The notes beneath the pieces were generated by a model. The model was not told where the DNA came from. It saw nothing but the letters and a program-made list of their open reading frames with translations, and ran no database searches. Made by a program: the position numbers and the translations under genes. Shown in pieces: positions 16,414-28,864 of a stretch of 64,000 nt of DNA (its first letter is position 1; each line of letters begins with the position of its first letter). Source of the DNA: Coniferiporia sulphurascens (lineage: Eukaryota > Basidiomycota > Agaricomycetes > Hymenochaetales > Hymenochaetaceae); assembly GCA_002794785.1 (NCBI GenBank), contig NBBA01000007.1:620001-684000 (forward strand). Reading direction: 5' to 3'.

Positions 16414-19400
16414 AAGTGTACAGCAAATCCGTTGTGCCCGATACTGGGATGATGCACCTTCGCCCTGCCGAGGATGAAGGACGAAAGGTATGGCTTGGCT
16501 TCCAAAGACTCTTCATAAACATAGACGAGACGAGAACTTCGTGTTTCCGCGTTCGATAGATGAAGTATTTGATCTTTTCCCTCAACCTTTGCATTTGCGT
16601 AAATGTTCACAGGAGTTTCGTGCAGCTACTTCGTCGGACGCTCTGAACCGAAGCTATTGAAAAACGGAGCAACGGAATATTCTCCGAGCTACTTCAAAGC
16701 GCAGTATGCCGAAGACACCAAGACATTACCAGGAGAATAGGAATGGAATATTGCATACTAAGACCCAAGACGCGTTAGGCCGCTGAGCGCTGCGGCGAAC
16801 ATAGATCCAAGGCCGTCCAGATGACTCATTCATCTTGCCGTCCGATCAATCGTACAGTTCAATTGCATGCTCCGGCTAAGATACTAGCTCTGACAGCAGA
16901 CGCAGACGCTTGCCCCCGGCGGAGTATCTTTCGTGCCTTTTTGCAGATCGGATTACCGCCTGATTATTTTGACGTAAATTTAATGAAACGCATGATACAC
17001 AAGTACGCCACTCTGCCGGGAGGTACGCTTGATAATATCAGCACTTTAATATTAACCATATAAGCGAAGAGGCTCAGTAAAAGCTCATTTCAAAGGTTAG
17101 TCTCATATCCTTGTTAGGTACCAACCAGGGTCAATTGCGATAGGCTACGAGCGACAGGAGAAGGTGTCACTGCATATTGCCCGTAAGCATATGAAGAAAC
17201 GACGAGCGAGAGCGAGTGGCTCCTTACCAGCTCTTGGCATCGCCAATTCCTGACCTGCTCCACAGCCCTACTACAGGAATGTTTATTGATTTCCTTTACC
17301 AAATCGTAGAGGAAAGGATCCATGTCATGTCCCCCAACGAAACTCGGGAACATTGATTCCGTTCGCATCTTCCGGCTACCGTACACAACTGCGCACTCAC
17401 GTTCTTTTTCCTTTTTGCTAGCGCCGTTATTGCCAATATCCGGTTTTATCGCCATCAATGCTTGTTGGATCCATTCCAACTGGTTCTAAATAGAATTAAT
17501 ATCGCAGCGATCAGACAAATAGGATCAATACCACAGCGACTAGGTTCATAAGCGAAGCCGGAAGCAATGCAAACTTCACGAATAAGCACCTGAAAAAGCT
17601 AAAGATAACATTTTCACTGCCTGATTACGGCGAAATGAACATGTGGATAAAGGCAGAGAGGAGGGAAAGCTGTCCATTGGCCCCGGCCCATTGGACAACC
17701 ACTCATAACCATTGAACACTGACCACCGATCATTGATCACGGGCCACCGGCTTCATGCTTTTTTTTTTTTCATAGCCACAGCACAGCTGCATGATTTCTT
17801 GTTTATCCGTATAAGCTCTTGAATCCCAGAGAAATGTCCCTAAATCCGCTGTACTGTTGTCTTTGCGAATGTCCGTGTCTGCTATGCAATTCACTTGCTC
17901 CGCAGTGGCAACGCTATGGGCGCATTTTGAATTTCCTACGTATCTCCGGTCTTATCTGTATCTGTGAGAATATCGGTAGCGAGCTAGTGTTGGGCGTTAA
18001 TGTGCTGTACGTATTTCCGACGTGCGGGTCCAGCTTCACTAGACTCGCTTCAGATCGCTCCAGGACCCTTTCGTGCACCGGTCAAAAGATTTGTGCGAAA
18101 TCTTGTTTTTGAAGAGGACGCGTATGAGTCAGTAGTGGTTGCATTGACAGCCAGCTTAGAAGGCGCTGGTTAAAGTTTCCATGCAGCACCGAGCTTGCAT
18201 GATCCTTGGTCCCAGCACGCCGACGCGAAAATTATTTTTCATCGCCACTGGAACTAGAGTAGAGATCCGACGGCGCGAATTCCAGGACCTTAATTGTTGT
18301 CGCAAGAGGCACAGGGGGCGATCGTTCAACGAGTTGAAGTTGCAGAAAGACGAGTATGATAGCGGCCGGATCTGAACAGGACGAGGATATCGCATTATCG
18401 ATTATCGATACGGGCATCGCCGGAAGTCACGAGACACGAGACGACCAAACTGCTATAAAAAGGAATCCGCTCCCATGGTACAAGCGTCTCAAGTAATGGT
18501 GGCTTTCAATTTCAAAACATTGAACATTGACAACATTTTGGCCTGTAAAATCTGATTACACGAAAGAATGCACGCGGGACATGTGGACTGAGCAATGCGA
18601 CTTTATTTATGGATATGACCGTATTTGCTGACAGATTTCGGCACTTTCCGGCGCTTGCGAGTGCACTTCAAGTGTTCAGGTACGTTGTGTAACTAGTAAA
18701 ATATGTTGAAGTATGTGGGGAGCCCACATAGAGTAGAGAGGCGGAGCTATTTACACACGGCTTAATCCTAGTTGAGCAAGGGACGGCTTTATTTTAAGGC
18801 TGGCTTGAGGGGTAAGAGCATGTTCTCACGGGGGGGGGGGCCACACAGCCACCACGCTTTGCTGACTAATCTAGCTTTTTGGAGGCCCCTAACCGGATAA
18901 CTGGAGGGCTTCGCCCCCAATAATGGCACGAGAGCATTCAAGCGAACATACAAGCAGCTAGATACTACGAAAATGACTCCGAACAGCCCAACTCGGAATC
19001 AAGCTCACAGTTAGCATTCACACGGACCGTCACAGTATGCATAGGATTGAAAAATTCCGCCGAAGTGATTTCAGATCAAAGTGTATCATATATTTGTTAT
19101 TGCTAGTTTCAATGGTTTGGAAATACATTATGGATCAACTACTTACTACTGTCCTAATGTCAGTATCCTCGAGTGATATTTTACGGGTTACAATACGGTA
19201 CAGAGTCCTATAAATAGTATGTCCTTTCCCTTATCTTGACAAAACGATTCTCGTTACGGCACTATATAAATCCGCATACAGGCGGAAACTGTTGAACTGC
19301 TCTCTTACATAATCATGTAGAAAGCCATTCGCTTGTAGAGGTACAGGATGACCATCGTATGACCCCTTTTACAAAGTCACTTCCAAAACAATAAATCAGT

Positions 19401-19850
19401 CTCGAATGGGAGGGATCTCTAAGTTTCGCCATAAAAAGAGGCAAGAAATTTTATATACCTTGCAACAGTTCAAAAAGTCTTTTTCAACCCTATACGCACG
19501 ATGTGGAGGCCGGAAACACAAGTTTTGTCTGAAAATGTGACTTTGTAATAGGGGTCATACGATAGTAGTGCCGGCATACGCAAGGGTTTTGGAACGCTAG
19601 CGCATAAAGTAAATGGAACTGATTGCGGGGAGAGAAGTCGGAAGCGCATAAACGTGAGAGGATTCGGGGAGATTCGGTCGAAGGAAATTTCAAAAGCATG
19701 CTGTTGTTCCAAGTGGCATAAGCAACCAATGACAGTGGATGACTGAGTTCACAGACGACGGGTGTTACCGGAGGCAGTGATGTGGCTTCGTGCATAAGCA
19801 TTTATAGGTTTCACAGTATCTCACAGCTTCCTTGTCTTACCGGAACAATT
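16414..19850. other. Upstream part of tandem block B; repeats and low-complexity DNA
   Basis: Apart from the 17114-17479 frame I see no supportable gene. At about 17680-17750 there is a degenerate array of CATTGG/CATTGA-type units followed by a poly-T run (about 17759-17770). A run of ten G lies near 18831. A GTAATAGGGGTCATACGAT segment near 19546-19564 matches similar words near 13930 and 34315, marking a shared repeat. This is likely old transposon debris. Confidence 0.4.
17114..17479 (-). CDS. Hypothetical protein, 121 aa open frame
   Basis: A minus-strand frame beginning MEWIQQALMAIKPDI. It has a lysine/glutamate-rich stretch near residue 25 and the segment DPFLYDLVKEINKHS. Composition looks more protein-like than neighbouring frames, but there is no known motif, and no homologue was seen in block A. 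May be an exon of a larger decayed gene. Confidence 0.22.
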   Translation of the reverse strand: MEWIQQALMAIKPDIGNNGASKKEKERECAVVYGSRKMRTESMFPSFVGGHDMDPFLYDLVKEINKHSCSRAVEQVRNWRCQELVRSHSLSLVVSSYAYGQYAVTPSPVARSLSQLTLVGT

Positions 19851-20546
19851 AATGTTTATACTACCGGCTGCATCCGACTAGCTATTGCGCGCCTCAAACA
19901 CGAGCCACAATCGTTTGGGACCGGGAGGTATGGAAGTTTGGCAAGCAAATAACGGAAGTGAGATTGCAAAGAGTCATGCGGGGGTAAAGCAGATTTAAAC
20001 GTGTTATCCGGTACCGCTCGAGCTTGAAAGAAACATGTGTACACGTTGAATAACGACTGGCGGATTGGAAACATGGACGAGGGTGAAGAAGCAGCGCTCC
20101 GATTGGCCAAGCGTGTCAATGGAGTGGGAGTAAGTCGAGAGGCGCGCAGGTATGTACATTCAGGGGCAAAGCATTTGGGCGCGGGGAGGGTTATCGATGG
20201 TAAAATTGTCGATAAAATCCGCCTTTCTCCCGCCTATCGCGGAGGCGGCCTCTCGAGCACACCGCGTTTCCGGCGAGGGAGGCCCGGGGGGCGCAGCCGG
20301 GTAGCACGGAATCGGCCGACTGGAACGCGCACCAATGATGACATCCACAAGCGGAAGCTCGGCCTCGGACCAATAATCACCATCCGGTTCGGCCCAATCC
20401 CAGAAGAGTACGCATTTCCATTATTTATCCCGAATTTTTTTCGCCTGATGTAAAAACCAAAAGGCGTTCTTCACCCGAACTCATCCATCCTCATCGTTCT
20501 GTAAGTACTAACCGTCCCCAGCGCTCTACCCGGCGCTCCAGGAGCA

Positions 20547-22685
20547 ATGCATCTCGCTCGCAGTGAGTCTGCACCCTCGTTGACCATCACCCTGCGCGCG
20601 CCTTGACCCCGCCTGCCCCCTCCAGCACGCTCGTTCGCCATCGCGGCACGTACGCTCGGTCGGGCAACTCCTTCCTCGTCGTTGGCGAGAAACAGGGTTG
20701 TTCTCAGCGCCAGAGGCTTCAGCGTGACCTCGCGTACGCTAGCCGAGTCTTCCACCGTCCCTCCAGTGCGTCGCGCCACATTGCGCCCATTCGTGTGCTC
20801 ATTGCCTCACAGCCCGCCCCATCCACCCCGCCGACGCCCAACGGCAAGAATGGGAAATGGCGCTCGTTTCTCCAGGGCCTCGGACGGGTCACCCTTGTGA
20901 CTGTGGTGACAACGACGGGTGCTTTCCTCTATTTCACGCATAAAGACAAGAACCCGGGACTACAATTGCCATTTGACGAGAGCAAGAAGACACTCGTCGT
21001 ACTGGGCAGCGGTTGGGGTGCGACTAGTTTCCTCAGGTCTTTGGACACGGAAGACTACAATGTCGTGCGTAAACAATGTTCTTCACTGTGTTGTAATTTT
21101 TCACAAACGGTCTCTTCTCTGTCCTCCCCTCTCCCTCCGGGCATAGATTGTTGTGAGTCCGAAGAACTACTTCCTATTCACGCCCCTGCTACCCTCCGTG
21201 GCCGCCGGAACGACGAGCCCTCGGTCCATCATCCAGCGTAAGCACTCCACAGGCACACGCACTTCCTGTCTATTTATGTCATCACCCTATCAGCGACGCG
21301 CTACGTCACGAGACACAAGAAGCGCGTAGTCTCTGTCGTTGAGGCCGATGCGCAGGAGGTTGACCCCGTCGGCAAGACGGTCACCGTCTCGGATACATCG
21401 GAGATCAAGGGCCAGGTGTCGACGCGGACGATCCCCTACGACTACCTTGTGTTTGCCGTTGGTGCCGAGGTGCAAACGTTCGGTATCCCCGGCGTTCAGG
21501 AGCACGCATGCTTCATGAAGGAGCTCCATGACGCCGAGAAAGCGCAGCGCCAGTTCATGGACTGTGTCGAGACAGCGGCGTTCCCTGGTCAGAGCCAGGA
21601 GGAGATCAACCGCCTTCTGCACGTCGTTGTAGTTGGCGGCGGCCCGACCGGCATCGAACTCAGCGGCGAGCTACACGATTTCCTCGAAGACGACTTGCGC
21701 TCATGGTACCCGGAGCTTGCGGGTAACATCCGTATCACGCTTGTCGAGGCGCTCCCGTCCGTGTTGCCCATGTTCAGCAAGCAACTTATCGAGTACACCG
21801 AGTCGACGTTCAAGGACGCCAAGATTGACATCCTGACGAAGACGATGGTCAAGGGCGTCAAGGAGAAGACTGTCGTATTGCAAATGCCTGACAAGAGCAT
21901 CCAAGAGGTACCGTACGGCATGCTTGTCTGGGCGGGCGGCAACAAGGCGCGCAAGGTCTCGCTCGACCTCATGTCCAAGTTCCCCGAGGCGCAGTCGAAC
22001 CGCCGCGGCATCACCGTCGATGACAATCTTGTCATGAAGGGTGCTGGCGGCTCGATTTTCGCAATCGGCGATTGCACTGCAAGCCCGTACGCACCTACTG
22101 CACAGGTCGCGAGCCAGCAGGGTGCGTATCTCGCACGCGTCTTCAAGCAGATGGCGCGCCGCGATGCGCTCGATGCGCAACTTGCTGCTGCACGGGTAGA
22201 ATCGGAAACTCAGGCGGACGTGCCGAAGCTCGAGAAGCAGCTCGAGAAGGCGTCGAAGGTTCGGCCGTTCCACTACAGTCACCAGGGCTCATTAGCGTAC
22301 GTCGTTCGATATTGATCCCGTCGCGCGTCCGTTCCGCTGACATAATTTGTTTGTCTTTAGGTACATTGGCTCAGAGAAGGCTATCGCTGACACGTCATTC
22401 TTCAACGGCAACGTGCGTATCCTTCTTGAACAGCTCTAGCTCTTTACTTATTAACTTATTTGTTTTCAATTCACAGATTGCTTCGGGTGGCGTGGCAACG
22501 TTCCTCTTCTGGAGAAGCGTATATCTTAGCACGCTCTTCTCGCTGCGCAACCGTGTCCTGGTCGCCAGCGACTGGACGAAAGTCAGGCTGTTCGGCCGGT
22601 ACGTCCATTTCCTCCATCCGCTGCTACCATTATACCGTGATTCTAACGATTTAAACTCCGACGTAGTGACGTGAGCCGGGACTAG
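20547..22685 (+). CDS. Alternative (type II) NADH:ubiquinone oxidoreductase, mitochondrial
   Basis: Eight exons (20547-20562, 20626-20765, 20813-21064, 21147-21237, 21294-22296, 22361-22412, 22477-22598, 22667-22685) join in phase to 564 aa, the usual fungal NDH-2 length. The enzyme oxidises NADH and passes electrons through FAD to ubiquinone without pumping protons. The N terminus is rich in Arg, Ser and Ala (MHLARTRSFAIAARTLGRAT), a mitochondrial presequence, followed by a hydrophobic segment. Two dinucleotide folds are visible: LVVLGSGWGATSFLRSLD for FAD and VVVGGGPTGIELSGEL for NADH. FAIGDCTASP and QVASQQGAYLAR are conserved quinone/FAD-side motifs. The C terminus (VATFLFWRSVYLSTLFSLRN) fits the membrane-binding helix. 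Whether it faces the matrix or the intermembrane space cannot be decided. No EF-hand insert is seen. Confidence 0.94.
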
Positions 22686-23240
22686 TCGTGCATGGAAAGC
22701 TTGCGACACTGGGATGCTGCTGTGACCACACTCCTGGTTGGCGATGGACGTGTTTCTAGAACCCCTATAGACGTAGTACGTTCGTGAATTATGCTGTATT
22801 CCAACATAGACTTTTTTCTCCTTGTTTTGCACTAGCACTATTATCGCCTATAATAATAGACGTTCTTCATCTTGAGTTTACTGGAAATTAGATTCCTGAG
22901 GTCGATGGGTACACAATCGCACGGAACTGGTAACGGTAATGGTAAGACGTGGCTGGCCCGGGAACCGCGAACAATACTGTGCAATATCATAAAGTGCTCA
23001 TTGAGCGAATGTTTGTGTCGTGCTTGAGGACGCGTCCGGACAGAATAGGGCTTCGGCCGGCGCAAACTCGACGAACACAAGATTAGCCAGCCTTAGAGCG
23101 TTCGGACTAGTCAATGCATCAATTGTCACCCTCCGAAGGAGCTAAAAGACAGTGTACATACAGATGCTTAGTCACTGCCATTATCTAGCCAGGATGAAAT
23201 AATTAATGCTCCTGGTCTGGTCCCTGACAAACGGCTTCAT
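22686..23240. other. NDH-2 3' flank, no gene seen
   Basis: AT-rich stretch between the NADH dehydrogenase stop and the first E repeat. No motif-bearing frame. Confidence 0.4.
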
Positions 23241-24130
23241 AGACGTCAGCCTCAATATACAAATACGAAACAAATAACGTGTCAGCCCAGTATCCAGACA
23301 GCTATATAGTCCTCTCCGAAGCTTTCCAGAGCTCAGAGACTTCTCTCCTTCCATCACCATCCCGCACTCCATCCTTTGCGATAACTCGACCGCAACACCA
23401 CTTCGGTGTGAGACTGCTTCAAAACTTGGTCGGCGTCTCTGCGGTCGAGTGGGTGCTGGTCCCGTATTCCAGGCGAGGCCACGGTATGTCCCATCTATCC
23501 ACCCTCTGACACTCGTCGTGCGTGGCTGACACCCCGTCTACAGACTCACTCTGTGAGCAGCCTCGACCCGCAACTGGCGAACCCCTCCGCCACCACCCGA
23601 GTGCTAGCCCGACCAATATCCAGAAGGCTCCTTATGGCTCGGTGGCGATGATCGTGCCGGCTCGAGGTTATGTGAGATTACCTTATTACCGCCTACTATT
23701 TGCGGTTGACTGACAGACACTCCCGTCCAGATCCTGGGCTCCCTCGACCCATATTGTCCGGCACGATTCCAAACTATATGCGGACAGCGCAATGGTACGT
23801 CATTTTCGTATTACTATCGTTATATCCTATTCCTTACCCTCTTGCATAGGTCATAGTCGCTGAATAAATATTGACCGGGAGCCGGTAAAAGATTATTACT
23901 GCAGGCGCATTGATTTGCGTCTGGACCGGCAGGGGGCGAGTGGGTGGGACGCCCCCTATGTGGAAATGGGATTTGACAGCGGTCAGCTACCCGTTATGTG
24001 TTTTTTGTTGTGATACTCATTTTTTAGCCCTTAATAGTCTTCGTTTTGGGGGAGGGGGCACCTTGTCCCCCTCCCCTACCGAGTCTTGCTTCTTCACCCC
24101 TATCCTTCTTCTTCCGAGTCTTCGCTGGGA
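23240..24130 (+). repeat. E repeat, copy E1
   Basis: First of eight copies of an unrecognised family. In order it shows: a leader with CATAGACGTCAGCCTCAA; a TATA-like box (GCTATATAGTCC); an intron with donor CACG/GTATGT; a conserved body (CCGACCAATATCCAGAAGGC); two further intron-like segments; the ACCGGGAGCCGGT-type 3' palindrome (one base changed here); and a terminal G-rich/C-rich hairpin near 24048-24080. Here the possible start ATG of the short frame is ATT and HSRC is cut by TGA. Belongs to the length subtype with one base fewer in the second exon-like segment. Ends are approximate. Confidence 0.75.
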
Positions 24131-24409
24131 CTGTCAACCTAAATGTGATTTTACATTGGTACCTGTATTTATATCAAATATTGTATTCTATTTCCTGAGG
24201 TAATTGGTGCTCGACGCAGCTGTAATTAATATGCGTGAAGACATGTGGCGCGACGCGCCAATCATGGCGATCTACAACACTGCGCAGCCACTCAGCCCCG
24301 AACGTTACTTATTATATGTTTATCCGACTTTTACTGCAGGGCTTGCAAAATGACTATATGTACATGTATGATATGTACTTCAAGGCCGACTTAGGACCCA
24401 CGAGAATGA

Positions 24410-25262
24410 CGGCGAAGGAGACGGAAAGGGGTGGGGGAGGAGGACTGGGCGCCCCCTCCCCCAAAACGGGACTATTAAGGGCTAAACAAAGTGAGTATCA
24501 CAACAAAAACCACATAACAGGTGACTTACCAACGTCAAGTGCCATGTCCACAAAGGGGGCGTCCCACCCACTCGCCCCCTGCCGGTCCAGGCGCAAATCA
24601 ATGCGCCTGCAGTAATTATCTTTTACCGGCTCCCGGTCATTATTTATACAGCGACTATGACCTATGCAAGAGATTAAGAAACAGGACACAACAGCGGCGG
24701 CTCGTAAATGACGTACCATTTCGCTGCCCGCGTAGAGTTTGGAATCGTGCCGGACAATATGGGTCGAGGGAGCCCAGGGTCTGAGCAAGGGTGTCTGTCA
24801 GTCGTTTGCGGAGAGGCGTCCACAATCCAATCTCACATAGCCTCGAGCCGACACGATCTCCGCCACCGAGCCATGAGGAGCCTTCTGGATATTGGTCGGA
24901 CTAGCACTCGGGTAGTGGCGGACGGGATGGCAGTTGCGGGTCGAGGCTGCTCACGGAGTGAGTCTGTAGACAGGATGTCAGCCACACATGACAAGAGGCA
25001 GAGAGTGGATAGATGGGACATACCGTGGCCTTGCCTGGCATACGGGTCCAGCACCCACTCGACCGCAGAGACGCCGACCAAGTTGCGAAACAGTCTCACA
25101 CCGATGAGGTGTTGCGGTCGAGTTATCGCAAAGGATGGAGTGTGGGATGGTGATGGAAGGAGGGAGAGAAGTCTCTGGGCTCTCGAAAGTTTTAAAGGGG
25201 ATTATATAGCCGTCTGGATACTGGGCTGACATGTTATTTGCTTCGTATTTGTATATTGAGGC
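24410..25262 (-). repeat. E repeat, copy E2
   Basis: Inverted relative to E1, tail to tail across about 280 nt. It retains the CCCGTATGCCAGGC ATG and the GTATGT donor. The terminal hairpin lies near 24430-24475. Same one-base-shorter subtype as E1, E3 and E6. Ends approximate. Confidence 0.75.
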
Positions 25263-25559
25263 TGACGTTTACTGAGGTTTTGGATTAGGTTATCTTATTT
25301 TGGCTGGATGCCGATGACTAAAATTTTTTTATTCGGTCCGCCATATCCTATAAAATGTAAGTTCTTCCAGTCTGGAGAGGGAGATGCTAATACGCTCAAT
25401 GGGTACAATTTAAGCCTTACTCTCGACGAGTGGGATGACACACTACAGTGTATTGACTGACTACAGACGCTCTACAAGCCATTATCTTCGTTTCTGCGCT
25501 AGCCAAATTTTGTGCAAATGCCAGTGCGCATTTCAAGGAATCACTCGACGGGCACCAAC

Positions 25560-26595
25560 GAATCATGTACATTATTGCTTACCCAGTTATCAAGGTTCTA
25601 CGTTTCAAGCGCAAAGTAATTTATATTTTGGCAGACGCGCTGGAGTTGTTCTCATTGATTATCCCTCTGGCAGCCCTCCAAAGACCTACTTGCATCGTGT
25701 GCTCTCAGATCAGCCTGATGCATGTCAACGTTCTCAGAAAACGGCGTCATAGACGTCAGCCCCAAATAATAATAAACACGAAACAATATCGTGTCAGCCC
25801 AATATCCAGACGGGTACATAATCCTCTCCAAAGCTTTCCAGATACCAGAGATTCTCTCCCTCTTTCCACCACCATCCCGCACTTAATCCTTTGCGATGAC
25901 TCGACCGAAACATCTCATCGGTGTGAGACTGCTTCGTGATCTGGTCGGCGTCTCTGCGGTCGAGTAAGTGCTGGTCCCATATGCCAGGCGAGGCCACGGT
26001 ATGTCCTATCTTCCGTCCCTCGTCGTGTGTGGCTGACACTCCGTCTATAGGCACACTCCGTGAGCGGCCTCGACCCGCAACTGGCGAACCCCTCCGCCAC
26101 CACCCGAGTGCTAGCCCGACCAATATCCAGAAGGCTCCTCATGGCTTGGTGGCGGTGATCGTGCCGGCTCGAGGTTATGTGAGATTACCTTATTGCCGTC
26201 TATTCGTAGTCGGCTGACATTCACTCCCATTCAGATCCTGGGCTCCCTCGACCCATATTGTCCGGCACGATTCCAAACTATATGCGGGCAGCGCAATGGT
26301 ATGCCGTTTTTGTATTACTATCGTAATATCCTATTTCTTACCCCTAGCATAGGTCATAGTCGCTGAATAAAAATGACCGGGAGCCGGTTATGGATAATTA
26401 CTGCAGGCGCATTGATTTCGCGCCTGGACCGGTAGGGGGCGAGTGGGTGGGACGCCCCCTATGCGTGTATAGGATTTTAGAAGAGTAAGTGGTTTGCCAT
26501 TCGACGTTTTCCGATCCTTATTTCTCTAGCCATTGATAGTTCCATTCCAGGGGAGGGGGAGCCCAGTCCCTCTCCCCTACCGAGTCCGATTACTA
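25560..26595 (+). repeat. E repeat, copy E3 (outer end of left inverted arm)
   Basis: This copy carries extra upstream sequence: the segment from CGTTTCAAGCGCAAAGTAAT to ACGTCAGCCCC is shared with E4, so the unit may be about 1.1 kb. TATA-like box is weaker (GGTACATAATCC). The third exon-like segment has TGA after HSR. Its counterpart in the right arm is E8. Confidence 0.75.
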
Positions 26596-27077
26596 TTCAA
26601 CTTTTCCTCCTCACCGCATTTCGTTAATGTCAACGCGACCATAAATTGATGTCTGAAATAACTGTACATATAATTATGAATAGTTGAGTGCGTGAAATGA
26701 TAAAATAGATGGTGGCGCCTCATATGGTATTGGGTCTCCGCTTTAATCATCCATGTTGGACATCTTGTTTTGTTTCCGTTAACTTGGGTTTAACGTTGAT
26801 GAAGCTACCCTGACATTTCTCCGTATCAGGATATAGAGCTCTATTAATGAGGGCGGTTGGGCGTCCAGGCATAGATGAACTGCTCTCCGATGTGCCACTT
26901 GCCAGTTGTTTGGGGATTTGCAGAGTGCTTCCAGTGCGTGATTGGGGGCTACAACCAGTAGAGTGGCACACTACTGTATCTTGATTAAACTACAGAGTGC
27001 AACATGTCTATTTCCTTGACATATCATGACGGAAACTATTTTAGACAACCGTTCTAAGCGAGCAGGAGCAAATAGAG

Positions 27078-27338
27078 TTGCATCTCCGCTTGAAGCTCAA
27101 CCACCGCGACGCGCGCGTCGGCAAACCTTGGTTTGAGAATACGGACAACGAAAAATCAAATCATCGACTTCTCACCACATACCCGTCTTCGTCCCTCAGC
27201 GAAAGTATCACATCCATTATAGTCACCCAGGCACGTAAGTGCTTCCTCTGTACTCTGGCAAGGATAGAGCCCAGCCTCTTCCCGCCGCTGCACGAGGAGG
27301 CCAACACATCCCCTATGCCCCGAAGACTCCAACGCTAG
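27078..27338 (+). CDS. Unrecognised frame conserved in both arms (left copy)
   Basis: 86-codon frame with LRLKLNHRDARV at the start and NTSPMPRRLQR at the end. The right arm, on the minus strand at about 48505-48187, has LRLKLNHATRRV and NISPMPRRLQR in the matching places, with several indels and a frame break between them. The protein-level likeness in the tail (PPLxEExNxSPMPRRLQR) suggests a decaying gene. No family recognised. Confidence 0.3.
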   Translation: MHLRLKLNHRDARVGKPWFENTDNEKSNHRLLTTYPSSSLSESITSIIVTQARKCFLCTLARIEPSLFPPLHEEANTSPMPRRLQR

Positions 27339-27439
27339 CCTCCCCGTCCCATTACACCTTTACACTATATTTTGATTATACTGACATCAATGCGAGTAAT
27401 TGGTTCTTATATGTACCCTGCCATTTTCATCATCACTCA

Positions 27440-28400
27440 AGAGACGTAGTCGAAAGCGTCATGATCGACGTTAGCCTCATAATGACTTACCAGCGGTACG
27501 TCAGCCCAGAAATCGCGTCAGCCCAGCATCCAGAGGTCTATATAATCTCGCTAGTATCCTCCACTGCTACTCATCATCCCTCTCTCTTCTTTCACCATCA
27601 CCCGCATCCACTTCGCCCCTTACCCTCTGCGAGTACTCGACTATATGCAGCACCACATTGGTGTGAGGCCGTTTCATAAAAAGAATCATAGTACGGTCGA
27701 CGCCTCCGCTTGTCGAGATGGGTGATGGTATTGCGAGCCAGTTCGTCGTCGTCGTAAGTCTCTTCTGTCTCACTCCTCTCCCTGTCAGTGTGTGCAGTGG
27801 CTGACGCTCAGTACAATCCAGACGCACGCCACTGCGACTTCGATCCCGCGCCTGGCAACCCTTCCGCCACCTCCACGCACGTAGATAGCCCGACTGCAAC
27901 ATCCAAGAAGGCTCCTTGCGACCTGGTGGCGGAGACGTGCTGGACAGAGGCTAAAGTAAACCGTTGATTTTGTTGATTTTTCCGACTAAGCTGATTGTCG
28001 GTCATTCTCAGTTCTTGACGGGCCACCTCGACCGTCCATATTCCAAGTCCAGCACGATAGATTAAAGCAAATGCGGGCAGCACATTGGTACGCGTCTACC
28101 GTTAGATTGTCGTCGTTGTTGTGGACGCTTACTTAATTCTCTGCGCTCAAGTCATTATTGCTGTAAAATGGTGACAGGGTATCGGCTACATATGCACGAT
28201 GTGCACTTGTACCGGCAAGGGGGGCGAGTGGACGGGACGCCCTAGGTATGGTGGGCGAGCGGGATTGAGACTTGTAAGTTGCTACGCTGGTCTTTCTCTG
28301 TCTGGTGACTTAGTCTTTTTAGGTGTCAGCAGTCCCGATTTGGGGGAGGGAGGTGCCCTGTCCGCCCTCCCCCCCAACCCCCTTCTCCTGTCCCTCCTAC
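27440..28400 (+). repeat. Distant E-like unit, left arm
   Basis: Same plan as the E repeats with strongly diverged sequence: TCAGCCCAGCATCCAGA, TATA-like box TCTATATAATCTC, then intron-like segments 27754-27821, 27956-28011 and 28088-28151, each GT...AG and at positions aligned with those of E. The 3' part keeps TACCGGCAAGGGGGGCGAG and GGACGCCC. A GGGGGAGGGAGG...CCCTCCCCCC hairpin follows near 28341-28375. The body frame contains FDPAPGNPSATSTHVDSPT, similar to LDPQLADPSATNPSASPT in E4, E5 and E7. Confidence 0.65.
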
Positions 28401-28500
28401 CCTCTTCCCCCCCTCCCTCTTCCTTTCCCTTTCTCTCTTTACTTTTTCTCTTTTCCTTCCTCTCTTTTCCTTCCTTTTTCCCCCTCCTCTCACTCCTTCT
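28376..28500 (+). repeat. Long polypyrimidine tract
   Basis: About 120 nt of almost only C and T, mirrored as a purine tract in the right arm (about 47070-47200). Simple-sequence DNA; such tracts can form triplex structures, but no function is shown. Confidence 0.8.
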
Positions 28501-28864
28501 GAATCGTCGCACGCGGCGCATTCCATATCCCTTTTCCATTTCTCTCATTTCTCCTTCCGGTGTTCAAAATCCATTAAAGCTATTATTAAAAAAGCCAAGA
28601 GCCTAGAAGTTTAAATTACTCATTTATTTTATTTGTGTATTTCAATATCTTTCTGTGTTCCCATAGTCGCAATTGTATTCCAATGTATAACGCCCCGTTT
28701 ATAAACGACACTGCTGCAAAAGCTTGCTTGCTGTATCGTCTCGAATTTCAAAAGCTTTTCATTCGGCTTCTTGCGGCTAACCGAAGCCTAATCGGATCGC
28801 AAGTGCAGCTCATCTCTTGTTTACTACCACCAGCCTTAAGCTTGCCTTCATTTTGCACGCCTAA

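Noticed and set aside
20037..20453. 138-codon plus-strand frame before the NADH dehydrogenase as a gene
   Set aside because: Basic, low-information composition in a GC-rich promoter area; an equally open frame lies on the opposite strand and no motif is present.
23240..24130. E copies as solo LTRs of a retrotransposon
   Set aside because: They lie mostly in inverted pairs, have no clear TG...CA ends or 4-6 nt direct duplications by eye, and carry three intron-like segments. No pol-like coding sequence was seen between any pair.
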